Below are positions 53,421 through 62,694 of a stretch of DNA of 64,000 bases, piece after piece. Origin of the DNA: Flavisphingopyxis soli. Its GTDB lineage: Bacteria > Pseudomonadota > Alphaproteobacteria > Sphingomonadales > Sphingomonadaceae. The notes under the pieces are model-generated. The model saw nothing but the letters and a program-made list of their open reading frames with translations. It made no database searches and was not told the origin of the DNA. Each line of letters starts with the position of its first letter. Position 1 is the first letter of the stretch. The translations under genes were made by a program, and so were the position numbers. The stretch is from positions 211,001 to 275,000 of the forward strand of contig NZ_VOPY01000001.1 in assembly GCF_007995095.1 (NCBI RefSeq). Reading direction: 5' to 3'.

Positions 53421-55285
53421 CCCGCCTTCTTCTTCGCCTCGTCCTTGACCACCCGTTCCTCGTCGCGCTTTTCCTTGATCTCCTGCGGATCCTCGGGCGG
53501 GACGAAGCTGACCAGCTGGTCGCCGATATCGATCACCGGCCGGGCCTGCATCGAAAAGAACAACACGCGGTTGTCGGGCTTGATCACCGCAACGCTTTCG
53601 CCGCCGCCGGCCTTCATGTTCTCGCGATAGTCCTCGACCGGGAATTTCTCGGTGATGCGCGTCTGGCTGAACGCCCAGCCGGCGAGCAGGCGATCGAGCA
53701 GCCCGTCGATCGTTCGTCCGCTTTCAAGCAGGATGCGCCCGCGTTTCTGCAACGCGCCGACGCTGGCGTCGCGCCCGATCCGCGTGATCGCCTCATGGCC
53801 CATTTCGGGGCCGAGGTCGTTGGCGACGAGCGCGTTGTAGCTGTCGTTGTCGGTCGCCGCGATCAGGTGCTGGAACCGGCCGAGCGAGAGGTCGTCCTCA
53901 TGGACTTCGTCGAGGATATCGCCGCGATAGGTTTCGAGCTCGGCACGCCGTGCGCCGCGCAAGGCGATCGCGCTTGTATCGGCAATCATGACCGGGATGT
54001 CGCGCGCCTTGAAGAACTCGGCGAGCGCGATCGTCCAGCGATTGGCCCCGACGATCAGCAGGCCCTCACCCTTGCCCTGGTCGATGCCCAGCCGCCGGGC
54101 GAGCCAGCCGGCCGAAAAACCGTGCGCGAAGATCGTCACGATGACGACCCCGAATGACAAAGGAACCAGCGCTTCGGCGTCCTCGACCCCGTAATCGACG
54201 AGCCGTATCGCGAACAGCCCGGTGATCGCGACCGCGACGATGCCGCGCGGCGCGATCCAGCCGATGAAGATCCGTTCGCGCCATGGCACGTTCGAGAACA
54301 TCAGGCTGGCAAAGACGGTCAGCGGCCGGACGATGAACAGCAGCAGCAACAGGAAGGCGACGAAGCGCGCCTGGAACTGGCTGACCGTCTCCCAGTCGAG
54401 CGTTGCCGACAGCAGGATGAACACGCCGCTGATCAGGAGGACCGCGAGATCCTCCTTGAAGCGATGCAGCGCGTGGCTCGAATAGATTGCCCGGTTGGCC
54501 ATCACGACACCCATCACGGTGACGGTGACGAGGCCGGTTTCGTGCATGATGAGATCGGCGGCGACGAAGCCGAAGATGACGGTGATGAGGAGGATCGGCG
54601 CCTTGAGATATTCGGGCGCATAGCCGCGCGGAAACGCCCAGGTGAGGAAAAAGCCGAGCGCGGCGCCAAGCAATGCGGCGATCAACGTCGCGCCGATCAC
54701 CTCGACGCCGATGTCGACGAAGTTCACTTGCGGGCCGGTGTAGGAAATATAGGCATAGATCGCGACGGCGAGCAGCGCGCCGATCGGATCGTTAATAATC
54801 CCTTCCCATTTCAATATGTTGCGGACGCGGTCACCGACGCGCAGCGTGCGCAGCATCGGCCCGATCACCGTCGGACCGGTGACCACAAGGATTCCACCAA
54901 ACAACGCCGCGACCGGTAGCGGCAGGCCCGCGCCATAGTATGCCGCAGCGGTGCCGAGGCCCCAGCCGACCGGCACGCCGATGACGACGAGCCTGAGCAC
55001 GCCCGCGCCGGCATGGCGCAGGTCGCGGAAATTGAGGCTCAGGCCGCCCTCGAACAGGATCACCGCGACCGCCAGCTTGACGATCGGCTCCATCAGCGGG
55101 CCGAAATCCTCTTCCGGCCGGATCAGGCCGAGGATTGGTCCGGCGATGACGCCGACGATCAGCATCAGCGCGATGGCCGGCCGACCCGTGCGCCAGGCGA
55201 TCCATTGCGCGCCGATGCCAAGCACGCCGATCAGCGCGATCTTGACCATCAACGAGTCGAACAGGGGGAGGTATTGGGAAATCAT
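53417..55285 (-). CDS. Cation:proton antiporter with TrkA-N domain (CPA1/CPA2-type)
   Basis: This 622-residue protein has about 12 membrane helices (EGGLSLNFRDLRHAGAG, WEGIINDPIGALLAVAIYA, with the conserved ND pair) followed by a RCK/TrkA-N nucleotide-binding domain (LLIVGANRWTIALAEFFKA and LIAATDNDSYNALVANDLG) and a C-terminal tail. It moves Na+ or K+ against H+, probably gated by NAD(H). The last residues are very charged (KRDEERVVKDEAKKKAG). The upstream DNA before 55286 holds no other gene. Confidence 0.9.
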   Translation of the reverse strand: MISQYLPLFDSLMVKIALIGVLGIGAQWIAWRTGRPAIALMLIVGVIAGPILGLIRPEEDFGPLMEPIVKLAVAVILFEGGLSLNFRDLRHAGAGVLRLVVIGVPVGWGLGTAAAYYGAGLPLPVAALFGGILVVTGPTVIGPMLRTLRVGDRVRNILKWEGIINDPIGALLAVAIYAYISYTGPQVNFVDIGVEVIGATLIAALLGAALGFFLTWAFPRGYAPEYLKAPILLITVIFGFVAADLIMHETGLVTVTVMGVVMANRAIYSSHALHRFKEDLAVLLISGVFILLSATLDWETVSQFQARFVAFLLLLLFIVRPLTVFASLMFSNVPWRERIFIGWIAPRGIVAVAITGLFAIRLVDYGVEDAEALVPLSFGVVIVTIFAHGFSAGWLARRLGIDQGKGEGLLIVGANRWTIALAEFFKARDIPVMIADTSAIALRGARRAELETYRGDILDEVHEDDLSLGRFQHLIAATDNDSYNALVANDLGPEMGHEAITRIGRDASVGALQKRGRILLESGRTIDGLLDRLLAGWAFSQTRITEKFPVEDYRENMKAGGGESVAVIKPDNRVLFFSMQARPVIDIGDQLVSFVPPEDPQEIKEKRDEERVVKDEAKKKAG

Positions 55286-55374
55286 CGTGCCCGCTTATGC
55301 ATGGCTAAGGCCCAATCGACAATTGCCGAGCGTCGCGTCGCTACAACGACCTTGCGCCGGTGCCCAATACGACA

Positions 55375-55405
55375 GGGGCCCCGGCACCGATTGTGCCGAG
55401 GCCCC
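55375..55405 (-). terminator. Hairpin downstream of the TonB-dependent receptor gene
   Basis: GGGGCC-C-CGGCAC (55375-55387) pairs with GTGCCG-A-GGCCCC (55393-55405) around a CGATT loop, giving 12 pairs with one internal mismatch. It lies 21 bases beyond the receptor stop. No T run follows on the minus strand, so the efficiency is uncertain. It could act in both directions. Confidence 0.65.
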
Positions 55406-55425
55406 CGATCGCGTGATTGGCGGAT

Positions 55426-58182
55426 TTAGAACTTGCCGCGAAGCGTCAGGCCATAGGTCCGCGGTTCGGCGAGGTAGGCAGAGAATATCTGCCGACCGCC
55501 CGGGAACTGGGGATCGGAATAGGCTGCGGTCGTGCCGCCTTCCTGGAACGGCGAGTTGAACGCGACCTGGGTGTAATTGGTGTTGAACACGTTCTGTGCC
55601 CAGACCTCGATGCCCCAACGCTCGTCACGCCCCCGCAGGCCGAGGCGCGCGTTGACGATGAGATAGCCGTCCTGTGCCTTTTGCGGGAACAGGTCCGAAC
55701 CGGTGTTATAGTCGCCGGTCAGGCGGCTATCGACATAGACCAGGCCCGACAGGCCGGTGTTGCCGATCGCCGGCGTCCAGGTCGCCGAACTCGTCACGGT
55801 CCATTTGGGCGCGTTCGAGAGGTTGTCGCCCGGCAGTTTGCGCAGCGCCTGGTCGAGCGGTGCGCCGCTGTCGTTGCCGACCAGCTGATCGCGATATTTG
55901 GTATCAGCATAGGTCACGCCCATGCCGATACGGAAATCGCGGGTCGGAGCGATCGTTGCTTCGAGTTCGACGCCCTGTGAGAGCACGCCATAGCTGACAT
56001 TGCCTGCCGCACAGGATCCCGTCGTCGAAGCATTGATGTTGTAGTTCGCCGCATTGGTAAACTTGCTCTGGTCGCGGTCGCCGCCGTTAAGGCTATCGGT
56101 GCAGCCGTTGATGTTCTGGACCAGGAAGACCGTTCCGTTGAACGTGTTGAGCTGGAAGTTCTGGAACTCCTGGCGGAACGCGGCGATGTTGAACGAGAAT
56201 GGCCGGGTGAAATACTTGATCCCGACCTCATAGGCGTTGACGATTTCGGGGTCGAACTGGAGCCCGCTGACCAGCGCCTGGGCACCGGCCTGACCGCCAA
56301 ACGGCGCAACCGGGGGCTTGAGCGCCGAACGGTCGAGGTTGAAACCGCCCGCCTTGTAGCCGCGCGAATAGCTGCCGTAGACCAGCCACTTCGGATCGGG
56401 CTTCCACGATACCACCGCGGTGCCGGTGAATTCGTCCTCGTTGCGCTGGTCGTTGATCGACACGCCGTTGAGTTCGGCGGTCGAGTTGCCCTGGCAGCTC
56501 AGGCCGACGATGGCATCAACCGTAGCGGTCAGCGTCGGAATGGCCCGGTATGGCAACAGCGCCGCCTGGTTGGCGGTACAGACCGTATTGTCGTTGCCGA
56601 ACGTCGCATCGAACTTCTTGCGTTCGTTGGTGTAGCGCAGGCCCAGCGTCACATCGAGCGTCGGCGTCACGTGGAAGATATTGTGCGTGAACAGCGCCCA
56701 GTTGCGGCTGTCCTGCTTGTAGATGTCCTGCGTGCTGCCGAGGTCACGCAATGAATCGAGCCGGTCGATCGCGCCATAGAAAACCGGCGATAATGCGCCG
56801 AACGCGGCCGGTCGTGCGGCCAGGCAGCCCGCTCCTGCTGGATTATAGAACGGCGCAAGGCTGCTGCCGGTGACCAGACGGCAGGTGGCAAAGCGGCCAT
56901 AGTCCCTGCCGAAGCGCAGATTGTCGCCGACGGTCAGCTTCTCGTCGGCGAAATAGGCGCCGACCAGCCAGTCGAGACGATCGTCGAAGGCTGCGCCCTG
57001 GAGGCGCAGTTCCTGGCTGAAGGTCTTGAACTGGCGATAGCTCTTGTCGTCGTCGGCGCGGTAGAGAATGTCGACCGCGCTATAGTCGATGTCGCCGCCC
57101 TGCGAGCTCTTGTAATCGCGATAGGCGGTGATCGAGGTCAGCGTGGCGCCGCCGAAATCGTAATTGGCTTCGAGGCTGACGCCGCCGTCGGTCGTCTTGC
57201 CACCATAGCCGCGGCCCGGCGTGACATAGATGTTGCGGCTATAGGGATCGTTAAAAGCTGCGGCGGGCTGACCGAGGTCGAGCAGGACGCGCACGATGTT
57301 GTTCTGCGCCGGGTCGTTGAGCCCGCCGATCAGTGGATTCTGATTCCTCGTCAGGTTGACCGCGCCACAGCATTTTTCGTCGCGCTTGCTGTAATCACCG
57401 ATCAGGCGGACGCTGAACGCGTCAGTCGGTTCGAACAGCAACTGGCCGCGAACGAAATAGCGGTCGCGGTTGTTGACGTCGGTATCGTTGATGACGTCGT
57501 GGTAGAAGCCGTCGCGCTTGACATAGACGCCATCGATGCGAGCCGCGATCGACTGGCTCAGCGGGCCGGTGATGCTGCCCGCAGCGCGCATGAAATCGTA
57601 ATTGCCATAGGTCAGCTCGGCATTGCCGCCAAACGTGAACGACGGCGACTTGGATACGATGTTGATCAGGCCGGCCGACGCGTTGCGGCCGAACAGCGTG
57701 CCTTGCGGCCCGCGCAGGACCTCGATCCGTTCGATCTCGCCGAGTTCGTTGAGGCCGATGCCCGACCGCGAGCGGTAGACGCCGTCGATAAACACCGCGA
57801 CCGAGCTTTCGAGGCCGGGATTGTCACCGACCGTTCCGATGCCGCGGATACGCGCCGAACCGTTGGCTTCAGAGCCGGTCGAGGAGACGAGCAGCGACGG
57901 TGCCACCTGGTTGAGCTGGCGGATGTCGTTGGCGCCGGTGTTCTGGAGCGAGTCGGCGGTAATCGCGGTGACCGCAATCGGCACGTCGCTCAGCGGGCTG
58001 GCGCGCCGCGTCGCGGTGACGATGATCGAGCCTTCGCCCGAGGCTTCGTCGGCGGCCTGCTGGGCCTGCTGATCGGCGGCGGTATCCTGGGCGAACGCCG
58101 GGCTGCTCAACGCCAATCCGGCGACCGTCAATAGCAGTGCGGCGCGACGCGCGGACGCAGCTGTGGTGTGAATCGTGTTCAT
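55426..58182 (-). CDS. TonB-dependent receptor
   Basis: This 918-residue outer-membrane transporter has a signal peptide ending in SSPAFAQD and a TonB box-like EGSIIVTATRR. The plug follows (DVPIAVTAITADSLQNTG, then VFIDGVYRSRSGIGLNEL and EIERIEVLRGPQGTLFGRN), then a 22-strand barrel-type region ending RTYGLTLRGKF with a terminal F. I chose the ATG at 58182 because GAGAGGG lies five bases before it; a GTG or ATG upstream adds four residues. The substrate (siderophore, glycan or vitamin) is not evident. No regulator or TonB partner is adjacent. Confidence 0.93.
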   Translation of the reverse strand: MNTIHTTAASARRAALLLTVAGLALSSPAFAQDTAADQQAQQAADEASGEGSIIVTATRRASPLSDVPIAVTAITADSLQNTGANDIRQLNQVAPSLLVSSTGSEANGSARIRGIGTVGDNPGLESSVAVFIDGVYRSRSGIGLNELGEIERIEVLRGPQGTLFGRNASAGLINIVSKSPSFTFGGNAELTYGNYDFMRAAGSITGPLSQSIAARIDGVYVKRDGFYHDVINDTDVNNRDRYFVRGQLLFEPTDAFSVRLIGDYSKRDEKCCGAVNLTRNQNPLIGGLNDPAQNNIVRVLLDLGQPAAAFNDPYSRNIYVTPGRGYGGKTTDGGVSLEANYDFGGATLTSITAYRDYKSSQGGDIDYSAVDILYRADDDKSYRQFKTFSQELRLQGAAFDDRLDWLVGAYFADEKLTVGDNLRFGRDYGRFATCRLVTGSSLAPFYNPAGAGCLAARPAAFGALSPVFYGAIDRLDSLRDLGSTQDIYKQDSRNWALFTHNIFHVTPTLDVTLGLRYTNERKKFDATFGNDNTVCTANQAALLPYRAIPTLTATVDAIVGLSCQGNSTAELNGVSINDQRNEDEFTGTAVVSWKPDPKWLVYGSYSRGYKAGGFNLDRSALKPPVAPFGGQAGAQALVSGLQFDPEIVNAYEVGIKYFTRPFSFNIAAFRQEFQNFQLNTFNGTVFLVQNINGCTDSLNGGDRDQSKFTNAANYNINASTTGSCAAGNVSYGVLSQGVELEATIAPTRDFRIGMGVTYADTKYRDQLVGNDSGAPLDQALRKLPGDNLSNAPKWTVTSSATWTPAIGNTGLSGLVYVDSRLTGDYNTGSDLFPQKAQDGYLIVNARLGLRGRDERWGIEVWAQNVFNTNYTQVAFNSPFQEGGTTAAYSDPQFPGGRQIFSAYLAEPRTYGLTLRGKF

Positions 58183-58354
58183 CAAACCCTCTCCCATTCG
58201 CGCACTGGCGCGCGATTTCTTGCAGCGCGTTTTTGCGCTTTTAATTAGCGGGCGACCGACTTTGCCGGACGCGTTGCAGATTATGAACCCAAATGCACGA
58301 TTTGCAACAGAACTGTTGGAAAACAGCCGAATTTGGATTAGAAAATCGAGTTTT

Positions 58355-59029
58355 TCAGATCATTTCCGTTACGGCATTGGGGAAACAGACCAAGCGCCGA
58401 TCGGTAACGATCAGGGCCTCGCTGACGCGTCCCGCTGCCACCGCGATTGCCGGATCGAAGGCATCCATCCCGCCGGTCAGCGAACCGAAGGCGGGAAGGA
58501 TCAACTTTTCGCCGGCGCGTACGAAGCAGGGACGCGAGACTCGACGGCCGCGCAGCGTCAGGCGCAGCTTGGGATGGAAATGGCCCGACAGTTCGGGTCC
58601 CGCCACGTCGCGCCGTGCGATGTGGCGCAAGGCGGCGCCTTCGAGCCGCCCCTCGGCATGGACCGTGCCGCCGAACGCATCGCTCAGCGCGGGATCGTGA
58701 TTGCCGACAATCCAGTTGAACGTCAGCCGCGCGGCAAGCGTCTCGATGAGGTCGCGGGCATGGCGCGGCAGCCGCGCCGGGCCGCCACCGTCATGAAAAT
58801 TGTCGCCGAGGCACCACAGGGCGCGCGGATCGAGGCGATCGACCAGATACGTGAGCGCGCTGAGCGTGGCAAAACTGTCATAAGGCGGCAGCATCTGGCC
58901 GAGCGCCGCGTACCAGCTGGCCTTTTCAAGGTGCAGGTCGGCGACGACCAGCGTCCGCGATACGGGATCGAACAGCGCACCTTCGCGCGTCGCCATCCAT
59001 TGCCTGCCGTCGAACGAAAGGGGAACCAT
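58355..59029 (-). CDS. pdeM: Ligase-associated DNA damage response endonuclease PdeM
   Basis: This 224-residue calcineurin-like metallophosphoesterase has the metal motifs TLVVADLHLEKASWYAA, WCLGDNFHDGGG, WIVGNHDPALSD and SGHFHPKLRL. It belongs to the DNA-ligase-associated repair set with a Lhr-type helicase and MBL exonuclease, both encoded a little further on. A retropepsin-like gene separates them here. It is preceded by a stretch of AT-rich DNA that probably carries promoters for it and, divergently, for the receptor's upstream side. Confidence 0.9.
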   Translation of the reverse strand: MVPLSFDGRQWMATREGALFDPVSRTLVVADLHLEKASWYAALGQMLPPYDSFATLSALTYLVDRLDPRALWCLGDNFHDGGGPARLPRHARDLIETLAARLTFNWIVGNHDPALSDAFGGTVHAEGRLEGAALRHIARRDVAGPELSGHFHPKLRLTLRGRRVSRPCFVRAGEKLILPAFGSLTGGMDAFDPAIAVAAGRVSEALIVTDRRLVCFPNAVTEMI

Positions 59030-59086
59030 GGCGTGGCAATGACGGCGATTGCGACCGTTGGCAAGTCAGGTCGAGGGTCGCCGGGT

Positions 59087-60130
59087 TCAGATTCTTTCCG
59101 TGCCGATCCGGGTGGCCCGACGTCGGATCGGCTTGCGATAGGTGGCCTCGGGCATAACGAACTTGACCTTGCGGCGGCCAAAATCGATTTCGACACGGTC
59201 AAACAGCGAGAGCGCGTCCATCCCCAGCAATATCGCGGGGCGCTTGCCTAGTCCGAGCACGTCGAGGGCGTAGCTGTCGGCATAGGCAATCGGCAGGCGC
59301 GCCAGCGTCACCTTGCCGATCGTGATCTCGGGCACCGCATCGGCCTCGGTAGCAACGAGGGTGCCACCGACATCGATCAGGCTGGACGCCACGCCCTCCG
59401 ATTCACCCGATTGCGAAGCGACCATACGTTGCAGAGCGAAATTGCCGACACTGCTTTGCGACCCGGTATCGATGACCAGATCGACACGGCGATCGCCGAT
59501 ACGCGCGTCGGACAGGATCAACCGGCCATTCTTGCGCTTGGCGGTGACGATAATGACGTCGTCGCTATCCGTTTGGCGCATGGGCGTCGTCCCCGACGGC
59601 AGGACCAGCATTTGCTGCTGGGCAAAATCGAACACGATGACCTTGTCCTTGATGCTTTCGATTCCGATCAGCCCGTCAATTCCCAAGTGGCGGCGAGCAA
59701 GCGCCGGCGCGATGATATCGTTGACGGCAAAGCCGCCATTGGCAAGGTCGTGGATGCGATAGCTGTCAGTCACCACCGGGCCGGAGATAGTCGCGAGTAG
59801 CATGGAATCGGCCGGTGGCAGTGTGAGCGAGGCGGCCAGTTCGCGGCTGATCACCGTGAGTTCGGATCCGGTGTCGATGATGAAGGGGACCGCCGCGGTG
59901 CCGTTGATGCTCACCGGAACCGTCATCCGGGCAGTACGGTCGTAGACGAAGCGTTCCCATTCGCTCAACGGTTCAGCGGCAGGTTCGGCGACCGCCGTAG
60001 CATCTACCGGCAGCTGGGCCAGCGGCACCTGCGCACTGGCGGGTGATGCCAGCGTCGCGAGGCTTGCGGCCAGCGGGATCGCGATGCGCCCGACCAGGCC
60101 GAAGGTTTCGAATACGCGCGGATGCAGCAT
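59087..60130 (-). CDS. Two-lobed retropepsin-like aspartic protease
   Basis: This 347-residue exported protein has a signal peptide (AASLATLASPASAQVP) and two aspartic-protease lobes in one chain. Lobe 1 has the catalytic D86-T87-G88 (PFIIDTGSELTVIS) with the hydrophobic-glycine partner DGLIGIESI (152-160). Lobe 2 has D221-T222-G223 (DLVIDTGSQSSVG) with AILLGMDALSLF (299-310). Retroviral-type proteases are usually single-lobe dimers. Two intact active-site loops in one chain give a pepsin-like layout. Expected location is the periplasm. Substrate unknown. Confidence 0.85.
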   Translation of the reverse strand: MLHPRVFETFGLVGRIAIPLAASLATLASPASAQVPLAQLPVDATAVAEPAAEPLSEWERFVYDRTARMTVPVSINGTAAVPFIIDTGSELTVISRELAASLTLPPADSMLLATISGPVVTDSYRIHDLANGGFAVNDIIAPALARRHLGIDGLIGIESIKDKVIVFDFAQQQMLVLPSGTTPMRQTDSDDVIIVTAKRKNGRLILSDARIGDRRVDLVIDTGSQSSVGNFALQRMVASQSGESEGVASSLIDVGGTLVATEADAVPEITIGKVTLARLPIAYADSYALDVLGLGKRPAILLGMDALSLFDRVEIDFGRRKVKFVMPEATYRKPIRRRATRIGTERI

Positions 60131-60225
60131 GGCAGCTTCCTTTCACATGGCTTCGATCCTACGCCTCCTGAGCGTTTTAGACAAGCAATACACGCATTGA
60201 GTGAAATAATCGGTCCTGCGAGGGG

Positions 60226-62676
60226 TTATCCGGCTTGCATTGCTTCGCGGATGATCGTTTCGGCCTCTTCGAGCAGCGCGTCGTCGCTGGCGCCGCGCGC
60301 GACGCTTTCCCTGCCGATCATGATCAGCGCGGGCACCGCGAGCGGGCTGAGGCGGTCGAGTGTCACGTGGAGCATCGTGTCGGCGGCGCGATCGAGCAGG
60401 TCGCCGAGCCGCCCGACATCGGTCAGGCGGCGGCGCGCATCGGCCCATGCCGCCTTCATCAGCAAATGGTCGGGCTCGTACTTGCGCAGCACGTCGTAGA
60501 TCAGGTCGGTCGAAAAGGTCACCTGCTTGCCCGATTTGCGGCGGCCCGGATGGTGGCGTTCGACGAGCCCGCCGATCACCGCGACCTCGCGAAACGCGCG
60601 CTTGAGCAGCGACGATCCTTCGACCCATTCGACGAATTCGTCGGCCAGGATATCGGCCGAAAACAGGCTGGCGGGGTCCTCGACGGGTTCGAGGCCGTAA
60701 CAGACCAGCGCATAATCCGACGCCTGGAAGCCGAGCGGTTGCAGGCCGCGCGCCTCCATCCGCTTGGTCAGCAACATGCCGAGCGACTGGTGCGCATTCC
60801 ACCCCTCGAACGGATAGGCGACCATGTAATGGCGACCGTCGCGCGGAAAGGTCTCGACGAGCAGCTGGCCCGGTTGCGGCAGGACCGATCTGCGGTCCTG
60901 CGCCTCGAGCCACTCGCGCACCTCGTCGGGAAAGCGCGGCCATTCGGCCTTGTCGCACAGGAAATTGCGTACGCGCGTTGCGAGGTTGGTGCTCATCGCC
61001 ATGCGCGCGCCGACATAGGTGGGGATGCGCGCATTGCGGCTCGTCGCGCGGACCAGCAGGTCGGTGTCCTTGATGCTGATCACCTCGAGGCTCAGCCCCG
61101 AAAAGAAGAAGGTGTCGCCCGCCGACAGCGTGCTGGCGAAGAATTCCTCGACCGTGCCGAGCTTGCGCCCGTTCTTGAAACGCACATCGAGCAAGGGCGC
61201 ATCGACGATGATCCCCGCGTTCATCCGGTGCTGGGTAACGAAGCGCGGATGGCTGACACGCCAGACCGGGCTGCCGTCGGCGTCGGTCCCGTCGGGGGCA
61301 AGGCGGCGGAAGCGGTCATAGGCCTTGAGCGCATAGCCGCCGTCGCGAATGAAGCCGAGGACGCGGCCGAACAGCTCGGTATCGATCGCCGAATAGGGCG
61401 TCGCCGAGCGGATCTCGTCGAGCATCGCGCCTTCCGAAAATGGCGCAGCACAGGCGCACGCCATGACATGCTGGGCGAGCACGTCGAGCGCGCCGGGATG
61501 AAAATCATCGGGATCGCGTTCGCCCGCCTCGACCGCGTCGAGCGCGGCGCGCGCCTCGAGATATTCGAAACGGTTGCCCGGCACGACGAGCGCTTTGGAG
61601 GCTTCATCGAGCCGATGGTTGGCGCGGCCGATCCGCTGCAGCAGCCGGCTCGATCCCTTGGGCGCACCCATCTGGACGACGAGGTCGACATCGCCCCAGT
61701 CGACGCCGAGGTCGAGGCTCGCGGTCGCGACGAGCCCGCGCAGGGCGCCGCGCGCCATCGCCGCCTCGACCTTGCGCCGCGCTTCGCGGCTCAGGCTGCC
61801 GTGATGGATGCCGATCGGCAGATTGCCTTCATTCTCCTTCCACAATTGCTGGAAGATCAGCTCGGCAAGGCTGCGCGTGTTGCAGAACACCAGCGTCGTG
61901 CGGTTCGCCTCGATCAGGCGCATCACCGGCGCGGCGGCATAGCTGCCCGAATGGCCCGACCACGGGACATGGACGACGCCGTTCTCCTCGCTCGGCAACA
62001 GGATCGCGATGTCGGGCGCGGCACCCGCTTCGCCTGGGACCAGCCGAACGCTGTCGATATCGCCATAGGGCGCGAGCCACGCGCGATAGGCGTCGGGATC
62101 GGCAATCGTCGCGCTCAAACCAACGCGGCGAAGATCGGGCGCGATCCGCTGCAGCCGCGCGAGCGACAGGCTGAGCAGGTCGCCGCGCTTGCCGCTGGCA
62201 AAGGCGTGGATCTCGTCGACGATGACGGTCTTGAGGCCCGTGAACATCGTCAGGCTGTCGGGGTGCGACAACAGCAGGCTGAGGCTTTCCGGCGTCGTGT
62301 TGAGGATTTGCGGCGGGTTGGACTTCTGTCGTGCCTTGCGGTCGGCGGGTGTATCGCCGCTGCGCGCCTCGACGCGGATCGGCAGCCGCATCTCTTCGAT
62401 CGGCGTCAGCAGGTTGCGCTGCACGTCGACCGCGAGCGCTTTCAGCGGCGAGATGTACAGCGTGTGCAATCCGGCGGTCGGTTCGGCCTGCGACAGTTCG
62501 ATCAGGCTCGGCAGGAACCCCGCTAGCGTCTTGCCCGCGCCGGTTGCCGCGACGAGCAGCGCGTGCTCGCCCGCCTGCGCCGCCGCGAGCATGCCCGCCT
62601 GGTGATCGCGCAGTCGCCAGCCGCGCGCCGCGAACCAGTCGGCAAATCGTTGCGGCAGGGGGGATTTTTCGCTCAC
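60226..62676 (-). CDS. Ligase-associated DEAD/DEAH-box helicase (Lhr-type)
   Basis: This 816-residue SF2 helicase has Walker A (LLVAATGAGKTLAGFLPSL), the DEIH box (VIVDEIHAFASGKRGD), motif III (GLSATIA) and motif VI (QRIGRANHRLDE). The C-terminal domain carries the Lhr-type core and a histidine-rich RRHHPGRR-like patch. It works with a nuclease in the ligase-associated repair set. The start is a GTG at 62676 (V-S-E-K), though GGAGG lies too close to it, so the exact start is open. A much longer upstream open frame overlaps the divergent exonuclease gene and is not coding. Confidence 0.93.
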   Translation of the reverse strand: MSEKSPLPQRFADWFAARGWRLRDHQAGMLAAAQAGEHALLVAATGAGKTLAGFLPSLIELSQAEPTAGLHTLYISPLKALAVDVQRNLLTPIEEMRLPIRVEARSGDTPADRKARQKSNPPQILNTTPESLSLLLSHPDSLTMFTGLKTVIVDEIHAFASGKRGDLLSLSLARLQRIAPDLRRVGLSATIADPDAYRAWLAPYGDIDSVRLVPGEAGAAPDIAILLPSEENGVVHVPWSGHSGSYAAAPVMRLIEANRTTLVFCNTRSLAELIFQQLWKENEGNLPIGIHHGSLSREARRKVEAAMARGALRGLVATASLDLGVDWGDVDLVVQMGAPKGSSRLLQRIGRANHRLDEASKALVVPGNRFEYLEARAALDAVEAGERDPDDFHPGALDVLAQHVMACACAAPFSEGAMLDEIRSATPYSAIDTELFGRVLGFIRDGGYALKAYDRFRRLAPDGTDADGSPVWRVSHPRFVTQHRMNAGIIVDAPLLDVRFKNGRKLGTVEEFFASTLSAGDTFFFSGLSLEVISIKDTDLLVRATSRNARIPTYVGARMAMSTNLATRVRNFLCDKAEWPRFPDEVREWLEAQDRRSVLPQPGQLLVETFPRDGRHYMVAYPFEGWNAHQSLGMLLTKRMEARGLQPLGFQASDYALVCYGLEPVEDPASLFSADILADEFVEWVEGSSLLKRAFREVAVIGGLVERHHPGRRKSGKQVTFSTDLIYDVLRKYEPDHLLMKAAWADARRRLTDVGRLGDLLDRAADTMLHVTLDRLSPLAVPALIMIGRESVARGASDDALLEEAETIIREAMQAG

Positions 62677-62694
62677 ACCTCCTATATGGGGGCG

